Shown here piece after piece: positions 27,923 to 35,917 of a DNA stretch of 64,000 bases; position 1 is the first letter of the stretch, and every line of letters begins with the position of its first letter. The stretch is from positions 654,928 to 718,927 of the forward strand of contig NZ_JAUCMW010000001.1 in NCBI RefSeq assembly GCF_030372765.1, read 5' to 3'. Both the position numbers and the translations under genes were made by a program. Origin of the DNA: Labilibaculum sp. K2S (lineage in GTDB: Bacteria > Bacteroidota > Bacteroidia > Bacteroidales > Marinifilaceae). The notes below the pieces were generated by a model. That model was not told the DNA's origin, searched no databases, and worked only from the letters and a program-made list of their open reading frames with translations.

Positions 27923-27930
27923 TATCTTTG
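27923..27930 (+). promoter_or_regulatory. -7 promoter element of the arginine operon
   Basis: TATCTTTG, a full match to TAnnTTTG, 22 bases before the first leader peptide start, so the RNA would begin just before it. A clear -33 TTTG at 19-21 bases upstream was not found. Confidence 0.55.
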
Positions 27931-27952
27931 TAGGCAACAAATAAAAAAAGGT

Positions 27953-28009
27953 ATGGAAAATTTACAAACTATCCGACGACGCTTTATTAGATCTTTATCC
28001 AAACGGTAA
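27953..28009 (+). CDS. Arginine leader peptide 1
   Basis: An 18-codon frame, MENLQTIRRRFIRSLSKR, with five arginine codons, three of them consecutive (27974-27982). It starts about 15 bases after the expected transcription start and ends 30 bases before a terminator stem. A ribosome waiting at the RRR codons leaves 28015-28022 free, whereas a ribosome at the stop codon covers it. This is the classical arrangement of an amino-acid attenuator. It would report on charged tRNA-Arg and control the arginine genes downstream. The peptide itself probably has no function. Confidence 0.85.
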   Translation: MENLQTIRRRFIRSLSKR

Positions 28010-28014
28010 GGCAT

Positions 28015-28043
28015 AAGCTCGGGCATATTAATTTTCCAAGCTT
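28015..28043 (+). promoter_or_regulatory. Antiterminator helix of attenuator 1
   Basis: AAGCTCGG (28015-28022) pairs with CCAAGCTT (28036-28043), seven of eight positions. The 3' arm overlaps the 5' arm of the terminator (28040-28046), so the two folds exclude each other. Confidence 0.65.
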
Positions 28044-28067
28044 TCCATATCGGGAAGCATTTTTTTT
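28040..28067 (+). terminator. Terminator of attenuator 1
   Basis: GCTTTCC and GGGAAGC form a 7-base-pair stem (one G-T) with a 5-base loop, then A and eight T. Confidence 0.8.
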
Positions 28068-28097
28068 GAATTTGAAACAATAGAAAAAAAACATCAA

Positions 28098-28184
28098 ATG
28101 ATTTTATTTTACAACATACAACGACGAAGACAGAGCGCTCCTTTAGGAAAAGCGGTTGATGTCGTATTGTCTTGTAATCAATGA
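28098..28184 (+). CDS. Arginine leader peptide 2
   Basis: A 28-codon frame beginning MILFYNIQRRRQSAPLGK, with three consecutive arginine codons (CGA CGA AGA, 28122-28130) near its start, as in leader 1. The tail of the frame runs through the 5' arm of the antiterminator (28148-28156), so a ribosome that does not stall would cover it. A perfect terminator follows 16 bases after the stop codon. Same role as leader 1, second in the series. Confidence 0.85.
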   Translation: MILFYNIQRRRQSAPLGKAVDVVLSCNQ

Positions 28185-28217
28185 TTAACAGCAATATATA
28201 AAAGGCTTACCGTTTTT
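28148..28217 (+). promoter_or_regulatory. Antiterminator helix of attenuator 2
   Basis: AAAAGCGGT (28148-28156) pairs with ACCGTTTTT (28209-28217) over nine positions (one G-T). The second arm lies in the terminator stem and loop, so the folds compete. Confidence 0.6.
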
Positions 28218-28236
28218 ATCGGTAAGCCTTTTTTTT
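28201..28236 (+). terminator. Terminator of attenuator 2
   Basis: AAGGCTTACCG and CGGTAAGCCTT, perfect 11-base arms with a 7-base loop, running into eight T. Confidence 0.9.
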
Positions 28237-28260
28237 GAAACTATATAATCACAAATAGAA

Positions 28261-28362
28261 ATGAAGCAAATCATCTATACACAAAGTCGACGCCATTTGC
28301 GTAGTAACTGTTACCCAGGGGGAACGGATGAGCTTGCTATTTCTGTAATTGAAATATCATAA
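28261..28362 (+). CDS. Arginine leader peptide 3
   Basis: A 33-codon frame starting MKQIIYTQSRRHLRSNC. Arginine codons are at positions 10, 11 and 14 (28288-28293 and 28300-28302). The rest of the frame includes the antiterminator 5' arm at 28329-28339, so completing translation would mask it. The stop codon is 5 bases before the terminator stem. Same role as leaders 1 and 2. Confidence 0.82.
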   Translation: MKQIIYTQSRRHLRSNCYPGGTDELAISVIEIS

Positions 28363-28374
28363 TTAGTAAGCTTA
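28329..28374 (+). promoter_or_regulatory. Antiterminator helix of attenuator 3
   Basis: TGAGCTTGCTA (28329-28339) pairs with TAGTAAGCTTA (28364-28374) at all eleven positions, two of them G-T. It takes up seven of the ten bases of the terminator 5' arm (28368-28377). Confidence 0.65.
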
Positions 28375-28401
28375 CTGTTTTCGGACGGTAAGCTTTTTTT
28401 T
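28368..28401 (+). terminator. Terminator of attenuator 3
   Basis: AAGCTTACTG and CGGTAAGCTT, 10 base pairs (one G-T) around an 8-base loop, then eight T. The arms resemble those of terminator 2, which suggests duplication. Confidence 0.88.
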
Positions 28402-28422
28402 GTATAACTAAAAAATAAAAAA

Positions 28423-28563
28423 ATGGATTTTTTCAACTCCTTAGACTTTCGAAGACGCTGTTTTCGAGAACAAAACAACCAGACCGCAAGAGCGGATTTT
28501 TTTGTGGAATTAAATAACAGGTGGTTGTGCTTAACCGCAGTAGCACTTTTTTGGGAAATTTAG
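28423..28563 (+). CDS. Arginine leader peptide 4
   Basis: A 46-codon frame starting MDFFNSLDFRRRCFRE, with arginine at codons 10, 11, 12, 15, 23 and 33 (RRR at 28450-28458). It ends 15 bases before the first enzyme gene of the operon. It is longer than the other leaders and both candidate terminators lie inside it, so it may act somewhat differently, for example by also coupling translation to the acetyltransferase gene. The clustered arginine codons near the start place it in the same series. Confidence 0.7.
   Translation: MDFFNSLDFRRRCFREQNNQTARADFFVELNNRWLCLTAVALFWEI
28484..28503 (+). terminator. Weak terminator candidate in leader 4
   Basis: CCGC and GCGG with an AAGA loop, then A and seven T. 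Four G-C pairs only. A second candidate, GTGCT/AGCAC with six T, lies at 28527-28552, and GTGGTT/AACCGC (28521-28538) could compete with it. Confidence 0.45.
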
Positions 28564-28578
28564 ATTATTTGGAATAAA

Positions 28579-29148
28579 ATGATAAATACTTCAATGGAAA
28601 TTGAGCAAAAATTAAGTGTCATTATAGCAGGTTTAAGGCATTACGAATATGCCCAGGAAATTTGTGATATGATTGAGAGTGCTGCGAAAATTCGCGGTAC
28701 AGGAATTGCTAAAAGAGAAGCTTTGTACATTGTACAAAAAATTCAGGAAGGAAAGGCTGTCATTGCCTTTGATCAGGATAAAGTTATTGGTTTCTGTTAT
28801 ATAGAAACTTGGGAACATGGCAAGTATGTAGCTAATTCGGGGCTAATTGTTGATCCTGATTACAGAGCTGTAGGTTTAGCTAAAATGATTAAAGCTAAAG
28901 CATTCGAGCTATCCAGAAAACGTTACCCTGAAGCCAAAATATTTGGACTCACCACCAGTCTTCCTGTAATGAAAATCAATTCAGAATTAGGATACAGACC
29001 AGTTACCTTTTCGGAGCTAACTACAGACGACACATTTTGGAAAGGATGCGGCAGTTGTGTGAATTACGACATACTTCAACGAACCAATCGAAAAATGTGT
29101 TTGTGCACGGGTATGCTGTATGATCCCAATAGAAAGGATAAGAAATAA
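28579..29148 (+). CDS. GNAT acyltransferase, probable N-acylglutamate synthase of the arginine operon
   Basis: A 189-residue single-domain acetyltransferase. The acetyl-CoA site is visible as LIVDPDYRAVGLAKMIKAKA (the R/Q-x-x-G-x-G/A type, here RAVGLA). GNAT proteins of this type open Bacteroidota arginine clusters and are thought to make N-acylglutamate, the first step of the pathway. In Bacteroides the intermediates are succinylated rather than acetylated, so the acyl donor here is uncertain. A cysteine-rich C-terminal part (GCGSCVNYD, KMCLCTGM) is unusual for GNAT enzymes. It is the first gene behind the four leader peptides. Confidence 0.75.
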   Translation: MINTSMEIEQKLSVIIAGLRHYEYAQEICDMIESAAKIRGTGIAKREALYIVQKIQEGKAVIAFDQDKVIGFCYIETWEHGKYVANSGLIVDPDYRAVGLAKMIKAKAFELSRKRYPEAKIFGLTTSLPVMKINSELGYRPVTFSELTTDDTFWKGCGSCVNYDILQRTNRKMCLCTGMLYDPNRKDKK

Positions 29149-29218
29149 TTATTCTGAGAAGTAAAGCAATTTCATCAATTTATTAACAAGATTTTGAAAA
29201 TCTACAAATAACAATATA

Positions 29219-30418
29219 ATGACATCAACTAAGAAAAAAGTAGTATTAGCATATAGCGGAGGTTTAGATACAACATACTGTGCACTTTATTTGTCTAAGG
29301 AGTTAAACATGGATGTGTACACAGTATTGGGTAATACCGGTGGTTTCAGCGATGAAGAATTAGCCGATATAGAGAATAGAACAAAACAACTGGGAGTTAT
29401 TCAACACGCCTCACTTGATATTACCGAAGAATACTACGATAAATGTATTAAATACATGATAATGGGAAATGTTTTAAAGAACAATACTTACCCACTGTCT
29501 GTAAGCTCAGAAAGAGCATTTCAAGCCATGGCAATCGCTAAATATGCCCATTCCATTGATGCTGATTATATCGCTCACGGTAGTACCGGTGCTGGTAACG
29601 ATCAGATCAGATTTGATCTTATTTTTAAAATAATGGCTCCCAATGCCGAAATTATTACTCCAACCAGAGATATGCAGTTGAGCAGGGAGACAGAAATCAA
29701 TTACCTGAAAGAAAATGGTATTTCGGCCAATTTCGAAAAAATGAAATATTCCATTAATGCAGGAATCTGGGGTACAAGTATTGGCGGAAAAGAAACCTTA
29801 ACTTCAGATCAACCTCTTCCGGAAGAAGCTTATCCAAAACAGGTTGTTAAAACCGAATCGGAGAAACTGACCATAGGATTTGAAAAAGGAGAATTGGTTA
29901 GTGTGAATGGAGAAAAAGTACAACATCCTTTGGATGCAATTAAAAAAATTGAAGCAATTGGCTCTCAATTTGGCATTGGAAGAGACATGCACATTGGCGA
30001 TACAATTATTGGAACAAAAGGACGGGTTGCATTTGAAGCAGCCGCGCCTTTAATGATTATTAAAGCTCATCAGACTCTCGAAAAACATACGCTTACCAAA
30101 TGGCAAATGCACTGGAAAGAGCAAATTGCCAATTTTTATGGTATGTTGTTGCACGAAGCTCAGTACCTAGAGCCGGTAATGAGGAACATGGAGACTTTCC
30201 TTCTTGACACTCAAAAGAAGGTAACAGGAACAGTTATTTTAAATTTAAATCCTAAATATTTCTTTGTTGAAGGCATTACTTCACCTAACGACCTGATGAC
30301 TGATTTGTTTGGTCAGTACGGCGAAAGCAGCAAGGGATGGACCGCGGATGATGCAAAAGGATTTACCAATATTCTGGCTAATTCATTGAAGATATACTAC
30401 ACTGTAAATCAGGAATAA
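29219..30418 (+). CDS. argG: Argininosuccinate synthase
   Basis: A 399-residue cytoplasmic enzyme joining citrulline and aspartate with ATP. The N-terminal ATP pyrophosphatase loop AYSGGLDTTYC is clear, as are HGSTGAGNDQIRFDL and WGTSIGGKET, in the order expected. Usual length for the family. It follows the acyltransferase gene by 70 bases and precedes argC by one base, in the attenuator-controlled operon. Confidence 0.96.
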   Translation: MTSTKKKVVLAYSGGLDTTYCALYLSKELNMDVYTVLGNTGGFSDEELADIENRTKQLGVIQHASLDITEEYYDKCIKYMIMGNVLKNNTYPLSVSSERAFQAMAIAKYAHSIDADYIAHGSTGAGNDQIRFDLIFKIMAPNAEIITPTRDMQLSRETEINYLKENGISANFEKMKYSINAGIWGTSIGGKETLTSDQPLPEEAYPKQVVKTESEKLTIGFEKGELVSVNGEKVQHPLDAIKKIEAIGSQFGIGRDMHIGDTIIGTKGRVAFEAAAPLMIIKAHQTLEKHTLTKWQMHWKEQIANFYGMLLHEAQYLEPVMRNMETFLLDTQKKVTGTVILNLNPKYFFVEGITSPNDLMTDLFGQYGESSKGWTADDAKGFTNILANSLKIYYTVNQE

Positions 30419-30419
30419 T

Positions 30420-31385
30420 ATGGTGAATATAGGAATCATAGGTGGAGCCGGATATACGGCAGGAGAATTGTTGCGGATTTTAATTTGGCACCCACAGGCA
30501 AATATCAGTTTCGTACAGAGTACAAGTCATATGGGACATCCGGTATCGGATGTTCATAGGGATTTGTTAGGGGATACTGATTTGTCGTTTTCCGAAGCGG
30601 ATTATAAAACAATTGATGTTTTATTCATTTGTTCGGGACATGGGAAAACCAAATTATTTTTGGAAGAGAATAATTTGCCTGAGACCGTAAAAATTATCGA
30701 TTTGAGTACTGATTTTAGGCCTAGAACAAATAACAAAGGATTTGTTTATGGATTGCCCGAAATTAATAAAGATAAAATTTCGAATGCTGATAAAATAGCG
30801 AATCCAGGATGTTTTGCTACCTGCATTGAATTGGGATTATTGCCTTTAGCTAAAGAAAATAAATTGAAGGAGGAGGTTCATGTCAATGCGATTACCGGAT
30901 CAACCGGAGCAGGTCAGAATCCAACATCAACTTCACATTTTAGCTGGAAAAACAACAATGTTTCCGTATACAAGGCATTTACTCATCAGCATTTGGAGGA
31001 GATTACAGAAACGGTTTTGCAACTTCAGCCAGGCTTCAATAAAGAAATCAATTTTATTCCCGTTAGAGGAAACTTTAGCCGGGGAATAATGGCCACAATC
31101 TATACCGATTGTGATTGGTCTGTTGAAGAAGCGGTCGAGAAGTACAAAATATATTATAAAAATCATCCATTCGTTTCAATATCAAATACATCGCCTGATG
31201 TAAAGCAAGTTGTAAACACAAATAAATGTGTATTGTATCTTGAAAAACATGGTAGTAAGCTGATGATTATTTCAGTGATTGATAATTTATTGAAAGGAGC
31301 TTCTGGTCAGGCAGTTCAGAATATGAATTTATTATTTGGAATGCCGGAAATATTAGGACTGGGCTTAAAGCCGATTGGATTTTAA
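30420..31385 (+). CDS. argC: N-acetyl-gamma-glutamyl-phosphate reductase
   Basis: A 321-residue NADPH-dependent enzyme making N-acylglutamate semialdehyde. The dinucleotide fold IGIIGGAGYTAGELLRIL starts the protein, the catalytic cysteine lies in ANPGCFATCIELGLLPLA, and the family segment STGAGQNPTSTSHF follows. It starts one base after the argG stop codon and ends 13 bases before argD. Confidence 0.96.
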   Translation: MVNIGIIGGAGYTAGELLRILIWHPQANISFVQSTSHMGHPVSDVHRDLLGDTDLSFSEADYKTIDVLFICSGHGKTKLFLEENNLPETVKIIDLSTDFRPRTNNKGFVYGLPEINKDKISNADKIANPGCFATCIELGLLPLAKENKLKEEVHVNAITGSTGAGQNPTSTSHFSWKNNNVSVYKAFTHQHLEEITETVLQLQPGFNKEINFIPVRGNFSRGIMATIYTDCDWSVEEAVEKYKIYYKNHPFVSISNTSPDVKQVVNTNKCVLYLEKHGSKLMIISVIDNLLKGASGQAVQNMNLLFGMPEILGLGLKPIGF

Positions 31386-31398
31386 AAAAAAGAAAGAA

Positions 31399-32532
31399 AT
31401 GGAATTATTTAACGTATATAATTGTTACGATATAAATTTGGTTAATGGGAAAGGATCAAGCATATCTGACGATAAAGGAAATAAATATTTAGATTTTTAT
31501 GGTGGACATGGTGTAATTTCAATTGGTCACAGTCATCCTCACTATATTTTTAGAATGGAGCATCAACTTCATTGTTTAGGCTTTTATTCGAATGCAGTAA
31601 GAAATGATATGCAGGAAAAATTAGCTGGTAAATTAGGGACACTTTCAGGATACGATGATTACAATTTATTCTTGTGTAACTCGGGAGCTGAAGCCAATGA
31701 AAATGCTCTGAAAGTGGCATCTTTTCACACAGGCAAATCGAAAATCATTGCAATTAAAGGAGCTTTTCACGGAAGAAGCAGTGGTGCTTTAGCAATTACC
31801 GACAATCCCGTTTTATCATCAGAATTTAATGTAAAACATGATGTTCTTTTTATAGAGATGAATGACATTCCTGCACTGGAAAAAGCTCTTGGTAAAAATG
31901 ACGTTGCAGCAGTGATTATTGAAGGAATACAAGGTGTGAATGGCGTTGTAGAACCTTCGGTTGAGTTCTTAAAGTCTGCCGAAAGCTTGTGCAAATCTCA
32001 CAAAGCAATGCTTATTTTGGATGAAATTCAGTCGGGTTATGGAAGAACCGGAAAATTCTTTGCTCATCAACACGCTGGAATAAAAGCAGACATCATTACC
32101 ACAGCTAAAGGAATGGGGAATGGATTTCCGATTGCCGGAGTAATTATCTCACCTGAAATAAAAGCATGGAGCGGAATGTTAGGAACAACCTTTGGGGGAA
32201 ATCATTTGGCATGTGCTGCGGGAATGGCTGTTTTAGAGACAATTGAAGAGGAACAGTTAATCGACAATGCAAACAGATTAGGAGATTATTTAATCTCTGA
32301 ATTAAAAGATAATAAAGCAATAAAAGCAATAAGGGGGAAAGGATTAATGATTGGTATTGATCTTGAGAATATGCCTAAAATCAGGAAACAGCTTCTTGAG
32401 GAACATGGAATTTTCACAGGATCATCAGGCAGTACAACGCTTCGTTTACTGCCGCCACTTTCAATTACCAAAAAAGAGGTGGATCAATTCATTCAAGCAT
32501 TTCAAAAACTAACCCAAATTGTAATGGTATGA
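31399..32532 (+). CDS. argD: Acetylornithine/succinylornithine aminotransferase
   Basis: A 377-residue PLP enzyme from the ATG at 31399, preceded by AGAAAG; an ATG at 31375 would lie inside the argC end and is not needed. The class III aminotransferase motifs are FYGGHGVISIGHSHP, CNSGAEANENALKVA, ILDEIQSGYGRTGKFFA and the lysine that binds PLP in TTAKGMGNGFPIAG. It makes N-acylornithine from the semialdehyde and glutamate. The final four bases overlap argB (ATGA), so translation is coupled. Confidence 0.95.
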   Translation: MELFNVYNCYDINLVNGKGSSISDDKGNKYLDFYGGHGVISIGHSHPHYIFRMEHQLHCLGFYSNAVRNDMQEKLAGKLGTLSGYDDYNLFLCNSGAEANENALKVASFHTGKSKIIAIKGAFHGRSSGALAITDNPVLSSEFNVKHDVLFIEMNDIPALEKALGKNDVAAVIIEGIQGVNGVVEPSVEFLKSAESLCKSHKAMLILDEIQSGYGRTGKFFAHQHAGIKADIITTAKGMGNGFPIAGVIISPEIKAWSGMLGTTFGGNHLACAAGMAVLETIEEEQLIDNANRLGDYLISELKDNKAIKAIRGKGLMIGIDLENMPKIRKQLLEEHGIFTGSSGSTTLRLLPPLSITKKEVDQFIQAFQKLTQIVMV

Positions 32533-33308
32533 TAGATTTAACTGTTGTGAAAATTGGAGGTAACGTAATTGACGATACCGAAAAACTAAATGATTTTCTC
32601 GATGCATTTTCAAATTTAAACGGCAAGATTGTTTTGGTTCACGGAGGTGGAAAATTAGCATCTGATTTAGCAGGCAAACTTGGAGTTCAAACCAAAATGG
32701 TCGATGGAAGACGTATCACTGATGCTGAAAATCTGAAGCTGGTTACCATGGTTTATGCCGGACTAATCAATAAGAATATTGTTGCCGCATTGCAGGCTCG
32801 TGGAGTAAATGCAATGGGAATGTCTGGTGCCGATCTGGATCTGATCAGGGCTGAAAAAAGAAGCAATACAAAAGTCGATTTCGGTTTTGTTGGTGATGTT
32901 ACAGCAGTGAATACCCTGGCTTTATGCAAGCAAATTGAATGCAATTCAGTTTTGGTTATTGCACCGATTACTCATGATGGTAAGGGGCAATTATTCAACA
33001 CCAATGCCGATACAGTTGCAACAGAAGTTGCTGTTGCTTTAAGTCGTTTCTATAAGGTGAAATTGATTTATAGTTTCGAGAAACTTGGCGTGTTAATGAA
33101 TGCGGAGGATGACAGCAGTGTAATGCCCGTTCTTTCTAACGTAAAATGCTCCGAAATGGTGAAATTGGGAAAGATTAATACAGGGATGCTGCCAAAAACA
33201 CAAAATGCATTTTATGCCTTATCAAAAGGAGTGGAAGAGGTAGTAATCGGGAATTTTGTTTCGATGGAGACAAATCATTCCTCAGGAACACAAATTGTTA
33301 ACTCTTAG
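32529..33308 (+). CDS. argB: Acetylglutamate kinase
   Basis: A 259-residue amino-acid-kinase-fold enzyme that phosphorylates N-acylglutamate. Motifs: VVKIGGNVID, LVHGGGKLASDL and DGRRITDAENL, with the substrate arginine in GRR, and FNTNADTVATEVA near the ATP site. The N-terminal helix that makes the hexameric arginine-inhibited form is absent, so feedback by arginine at this enzyme may be weak and control by attenuation more important (inference). It overlaps argD by four bases. Confidence 0.95.
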   Translation: MIDLTVVKIGGNVIDDTEKLNDFLDAFSNLNGKIVLVHGGGKLASDLAGKLGVQTKMVDGRRITDAENLKLVTMVYAGLINKNIVAALQARGVNAMGMSGADLDLIRAEKRSNTKVDFGFVGDVTAVNTLALCKQIECNSVLVIAPITHDGKGQLFNTNADTVATEVAVALSRFYKVKLIYSFEKLGVLMNAEDDSSVMPVLSNVKCSEMVKLGKINTGMLPKTQNAFYALSKGVEEVVIGNFVSMETNHSSGTQIVNS

Positions 33309-33317
33309 CTTACGCAT

Positions 33318-34397
33318 ATGGATTTAAAAAAGTATACCGAAACAGCCTTGACGACACTTAAGCAATTGATTTCTATTCAATCTTACAGTAAACAGGAAAA
33401 TCAAGCTGCAGATGTAATGGAGCAGAAACTAACTGACTTTGGATATCAGGTACACCGTAAAGGAAATAATGTATGGGCTTTCAATAAGGATTTTGATGAT
33501 AAAAAGCCGGTTTTGTTGCTGAATTCTCATTTAGACACCGTAAAACCTTCTGAAAAATATACCAAGGATCCTTTCAATCCGGAAGTGTCCGACGGCAAAT
33601 TGTATGGGTTGGGCAGCAATGATGCAGGGGGATGTTTGGTTTCTCTGTTTGCAACATTTTTAGCGCTGGAAGGTACTGATCAAGATTACAACCGTGTTTT
33701 TGTTGCTTCCGCAGAAGAGGAAATATCAGGAACCGGAGGTTTTGAGCTGGTACAAGATGAAATAGGACGAATTGATGTTGGAATTGTAGGCGAACCAACA
33801 TTGATGGAAATGGCCATTGCCGAAAAAGGATTGATGGTCCTGGATTGTGATGCTATTGGTGTTCCCGGACATGCTGCCCGTAACGAGGGTGTCAACGCAA
33901 TATCTATTGCAATGCGCGATATAGAATGGCTTCATTCTTATAAATTCGCTTTGGAATCTGAGATGCTGGGCGCAGTAAAAATGACAGTAACACAAATCAA
34001 TGCAGGAAAACAGCACAATGTAATTCCATCATCCTGCAAATTTGTGGTTGATGTTCGTACGAACGAGCATTATTCAAACGAAAAGGCATTTGCTATCATC
34101 AGCGAAAAGTTGGAGAGTAAAGTTTCAGCCCGATCGTTTAGAATGAATTCTTCAGGAATACCATTGGAGCATCCTTTAATTCAGACAGGATTGAGCTTGG
34201 GAATGAAATATTACGGTTCTCCAACCACATCCGATCAGGCTATTATGAAAGGATTTCCAACCTTAAAATTGGGTCCCGGAGATTCGGCCAGATCTCATAC
34301 GGCTGATGAGTTTATCTACATCGATGAAATTGGGCAGGGAATCGAAAAATATTATAACTTGTTGAACGGTTTGAAAATACAACCTGAAATAAGTTAA
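33318..34397 (+). CDS. argE: M20-family deacylase, acetylornithine deacetylase type
   Basis: A 359-residue metallopeptidase-fold enzyme. Metal ligands are visible in LLNSHLDTVKP (His), GLGSNDAGGC (Asp), ASAEEEISGTGG (Glu pair) and VGEPTLM, with the last histidine in ARSHTADEF. It releases ornithine from N-acylornithine; whether the acyl group is acetyl or succinyl is not decided. It begins 9 bases after argB. Its presence means the linear pathway to ornithine. Confidence 0.92.
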   Translation: MDLKKYTETALTTLKQLISIQSYSKQENQAADVMEQKLTDFGYQVHRKGNNVWAFNKDFDDKKPVLLLNSHLDTVKPSEKYTKDPFNPEVSDGKLYGLGSNDAGGCLVSLFATFLALEGTDQDYNRVFVASAEEEISGTGGFELVQDEIGRIDVGIVGEPTLMEMAIAEKGLMVLDCDAIGVPGHAARNEGVNAISIAMRDIEWLHSYKFALESEMLGAVKMTVTQINAGKQHNVIPSSCKFVVDVRTNEHYSNEKAFAIISEKLESKVSARSFRMNSSGIPLEHPLIQTGLSLGMKYYGSPTTSDQAIMKGFPTLKLGPGDSARSHTADEFIYIDEIGQGIEKYYNLLNGLKIQPEIS

Positions 34398-34461
34398 ATA
34401 AGAAGTAAGAAACGGATTAAACAATACGATACACTAACACCTAACTTTAAAGAGAATTACT

Positions 34462-35799
34462 ATGAAACTTTGGGACAAAGGCGTAAAAGTTGACAAGAAA
34501 ATAGAACAATTCACTGTTGGAATGGACCGGGAATTAGATATACAACTTGCGCCCTTCGATGTATTAGGATCTCTGGCGCACATTGAAATGCTCGAATCCA
34601 TCGGATTATTGGAGAAAACAGAATTGAAATTGATTCAGGAAGAATTACGAAATATTTATTCTTCGATAAAAAACAATGCCTTTGTTATAGAAGATGGTAC
34701 GGAAGATGTTCACTCTCAGGTTGAATATCAATTGACTTTAGCTTTGGGTGATATTGGTAAAAAAATACATAGTGGCCGATCGCGAAACGATCAGGTTCTT
34801 TTGGATTTAAAATTATTCACAAGAAACAAACTCGAAGAAATTGTTCGGGAAGGCAGACTCCTTTTTGATGAGTTGATTGCTAAGAGCAACGAGAATAAAG
34901 ATGTATTGATTCCTGGATATACTCACTTACAGGTTGCTATGCCATCCTCATTTGGCTTATGGTTTGGTGCCTATGCAGAAAGTTTGACCGATGACATGAT
35001 GGTGTTGCAGGCGGCTTACAAAGTAGTCAATCAGAATCCATTGGGATCCGGAGCCGGTTATGGCTCATCATTTCCGTTAAACCGGCAAATGACTACTGAC
35101 TTACTAGGTTTTAGAGATTTAAGTTACAATGTAGTTTATGCACAAATGGGACGCGGCAAAATGGAGTTTACCGTTCTTTCGGCCTTAGCCAATATGGCCA
35201 TGACAATTGGTAAATTAGCCATGGATGCCTGTTTGTATAACTGTCAAAACTTCAACTTTTTAAGTTTCCCTGATGAATTAACAACAGGAAGCAGCATCAT
35301 GCCGCACAAAAAGAATCCTGATGTTTTTGAGTTGATTCGGGCTCATGCAAATGCATTGCAGATGTTGCCGGCACAAATTCAGGCAGTAACCTCAAATCTT
35401 CCTTCCGGATATCACAGAGATTATCAGCTAACAAAAGAGTTCTTTATGCCAGCTTTCGATAAAATGATTGCTTGTCTGGAAATGACACGAATCATGCTTT
35501 CCGAAGTTAAAATCAATAAAGATGTTTTGAAGGATGAGCGTTATAAGTACATGTTTACGGTGGAGGAAGTCAACCGAATGGTACTCAATGGTGTTCCTTT
35601 CCGGGATGCTTACAAAAAGATCGGACAAATTGTGGAAGAAGGTACTTTCGAATACGAAGGTAAAGTGAATCATGTTCACGAAGGAAGTATCGGTAATTTA
35701 TGCAATGATAAAATTGTAGATAAGATGAATGAGATTTTCGTTGGTTTTAATTTTAACAAAACCAAAGAGGCTTACATGAACTTATTAAATAGAATATAA
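34462..35799 (+). CDS. argH: Argininosuccinate lyase
   Basis: A 445-residue enzyme of the fumarase/aspartase superfamily that releases arginine and fumarate. The signature GSSIMPHKKNPDVFELIR is perfect, as are HSGRSRNDQVLLDLKLF near the start and PGYTHLQVAMP with the catalytic histidine. It is the last arginine-specific gene before carAB. Confidence 0.97.
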   Translation: MKLWDKGVKVDKKIEQFTVGMDRELDIQLAPFDVLGSLAHIEMLESIGLLEKTELKLIQEELRNIYSSIKNNAFVIEDGTEDVHSQVEYQLTLALGDIGKKIHSGRSRNDQVLLDLKLFTRNKLEEIVREGRLLFDELIAKSNENKDVLIPGYTHLQVAMPSSFGLWFGAYAESLTDDMMVLQAAYKVVNQNPLGSGAGYGSSFPLNRQMTTDLLGFRDLSYNVVYAQMGRGKMEFTVLSALANMAMTIGKLAMDACLYNCQNFNFLSFPDELTTGSSIMPHKKNPDVFELIRAHANALQMLPAQIQAVTSNLPSGYHRDYQLTKEFFMPAFDKMIACLEMTRIMLSEVKINKDVLKDERYKYMFTVEEVNRMVLNGVPFRDAYKKIGQIVEEGTFEYEGKVNHVHEGSIGNLCNDKIVDKMNEIFVGFNFNKTKEAYMNLLNRI

Positions 35800-35917
35800 A
35801 TAGAAGTGACTAGTACGGAGTAGTTAGTACAAGAAAATATAAAATATTTCAGACTGAACTAATTACTAAAAACTATTCACTAAGCACTAAAAATATTAAC
35901 CATTTTATAGAACTTTT

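Noticed and set aside
28098..28401. Hairpins 28201-28236 and 28368-28401 as ordinary terminators of small genes or as a riboswitch
   Set aside because: They recur directly behind arginine-rich frames and have competing helices, which fits attenuators better; no known aptamer pattern was seen.
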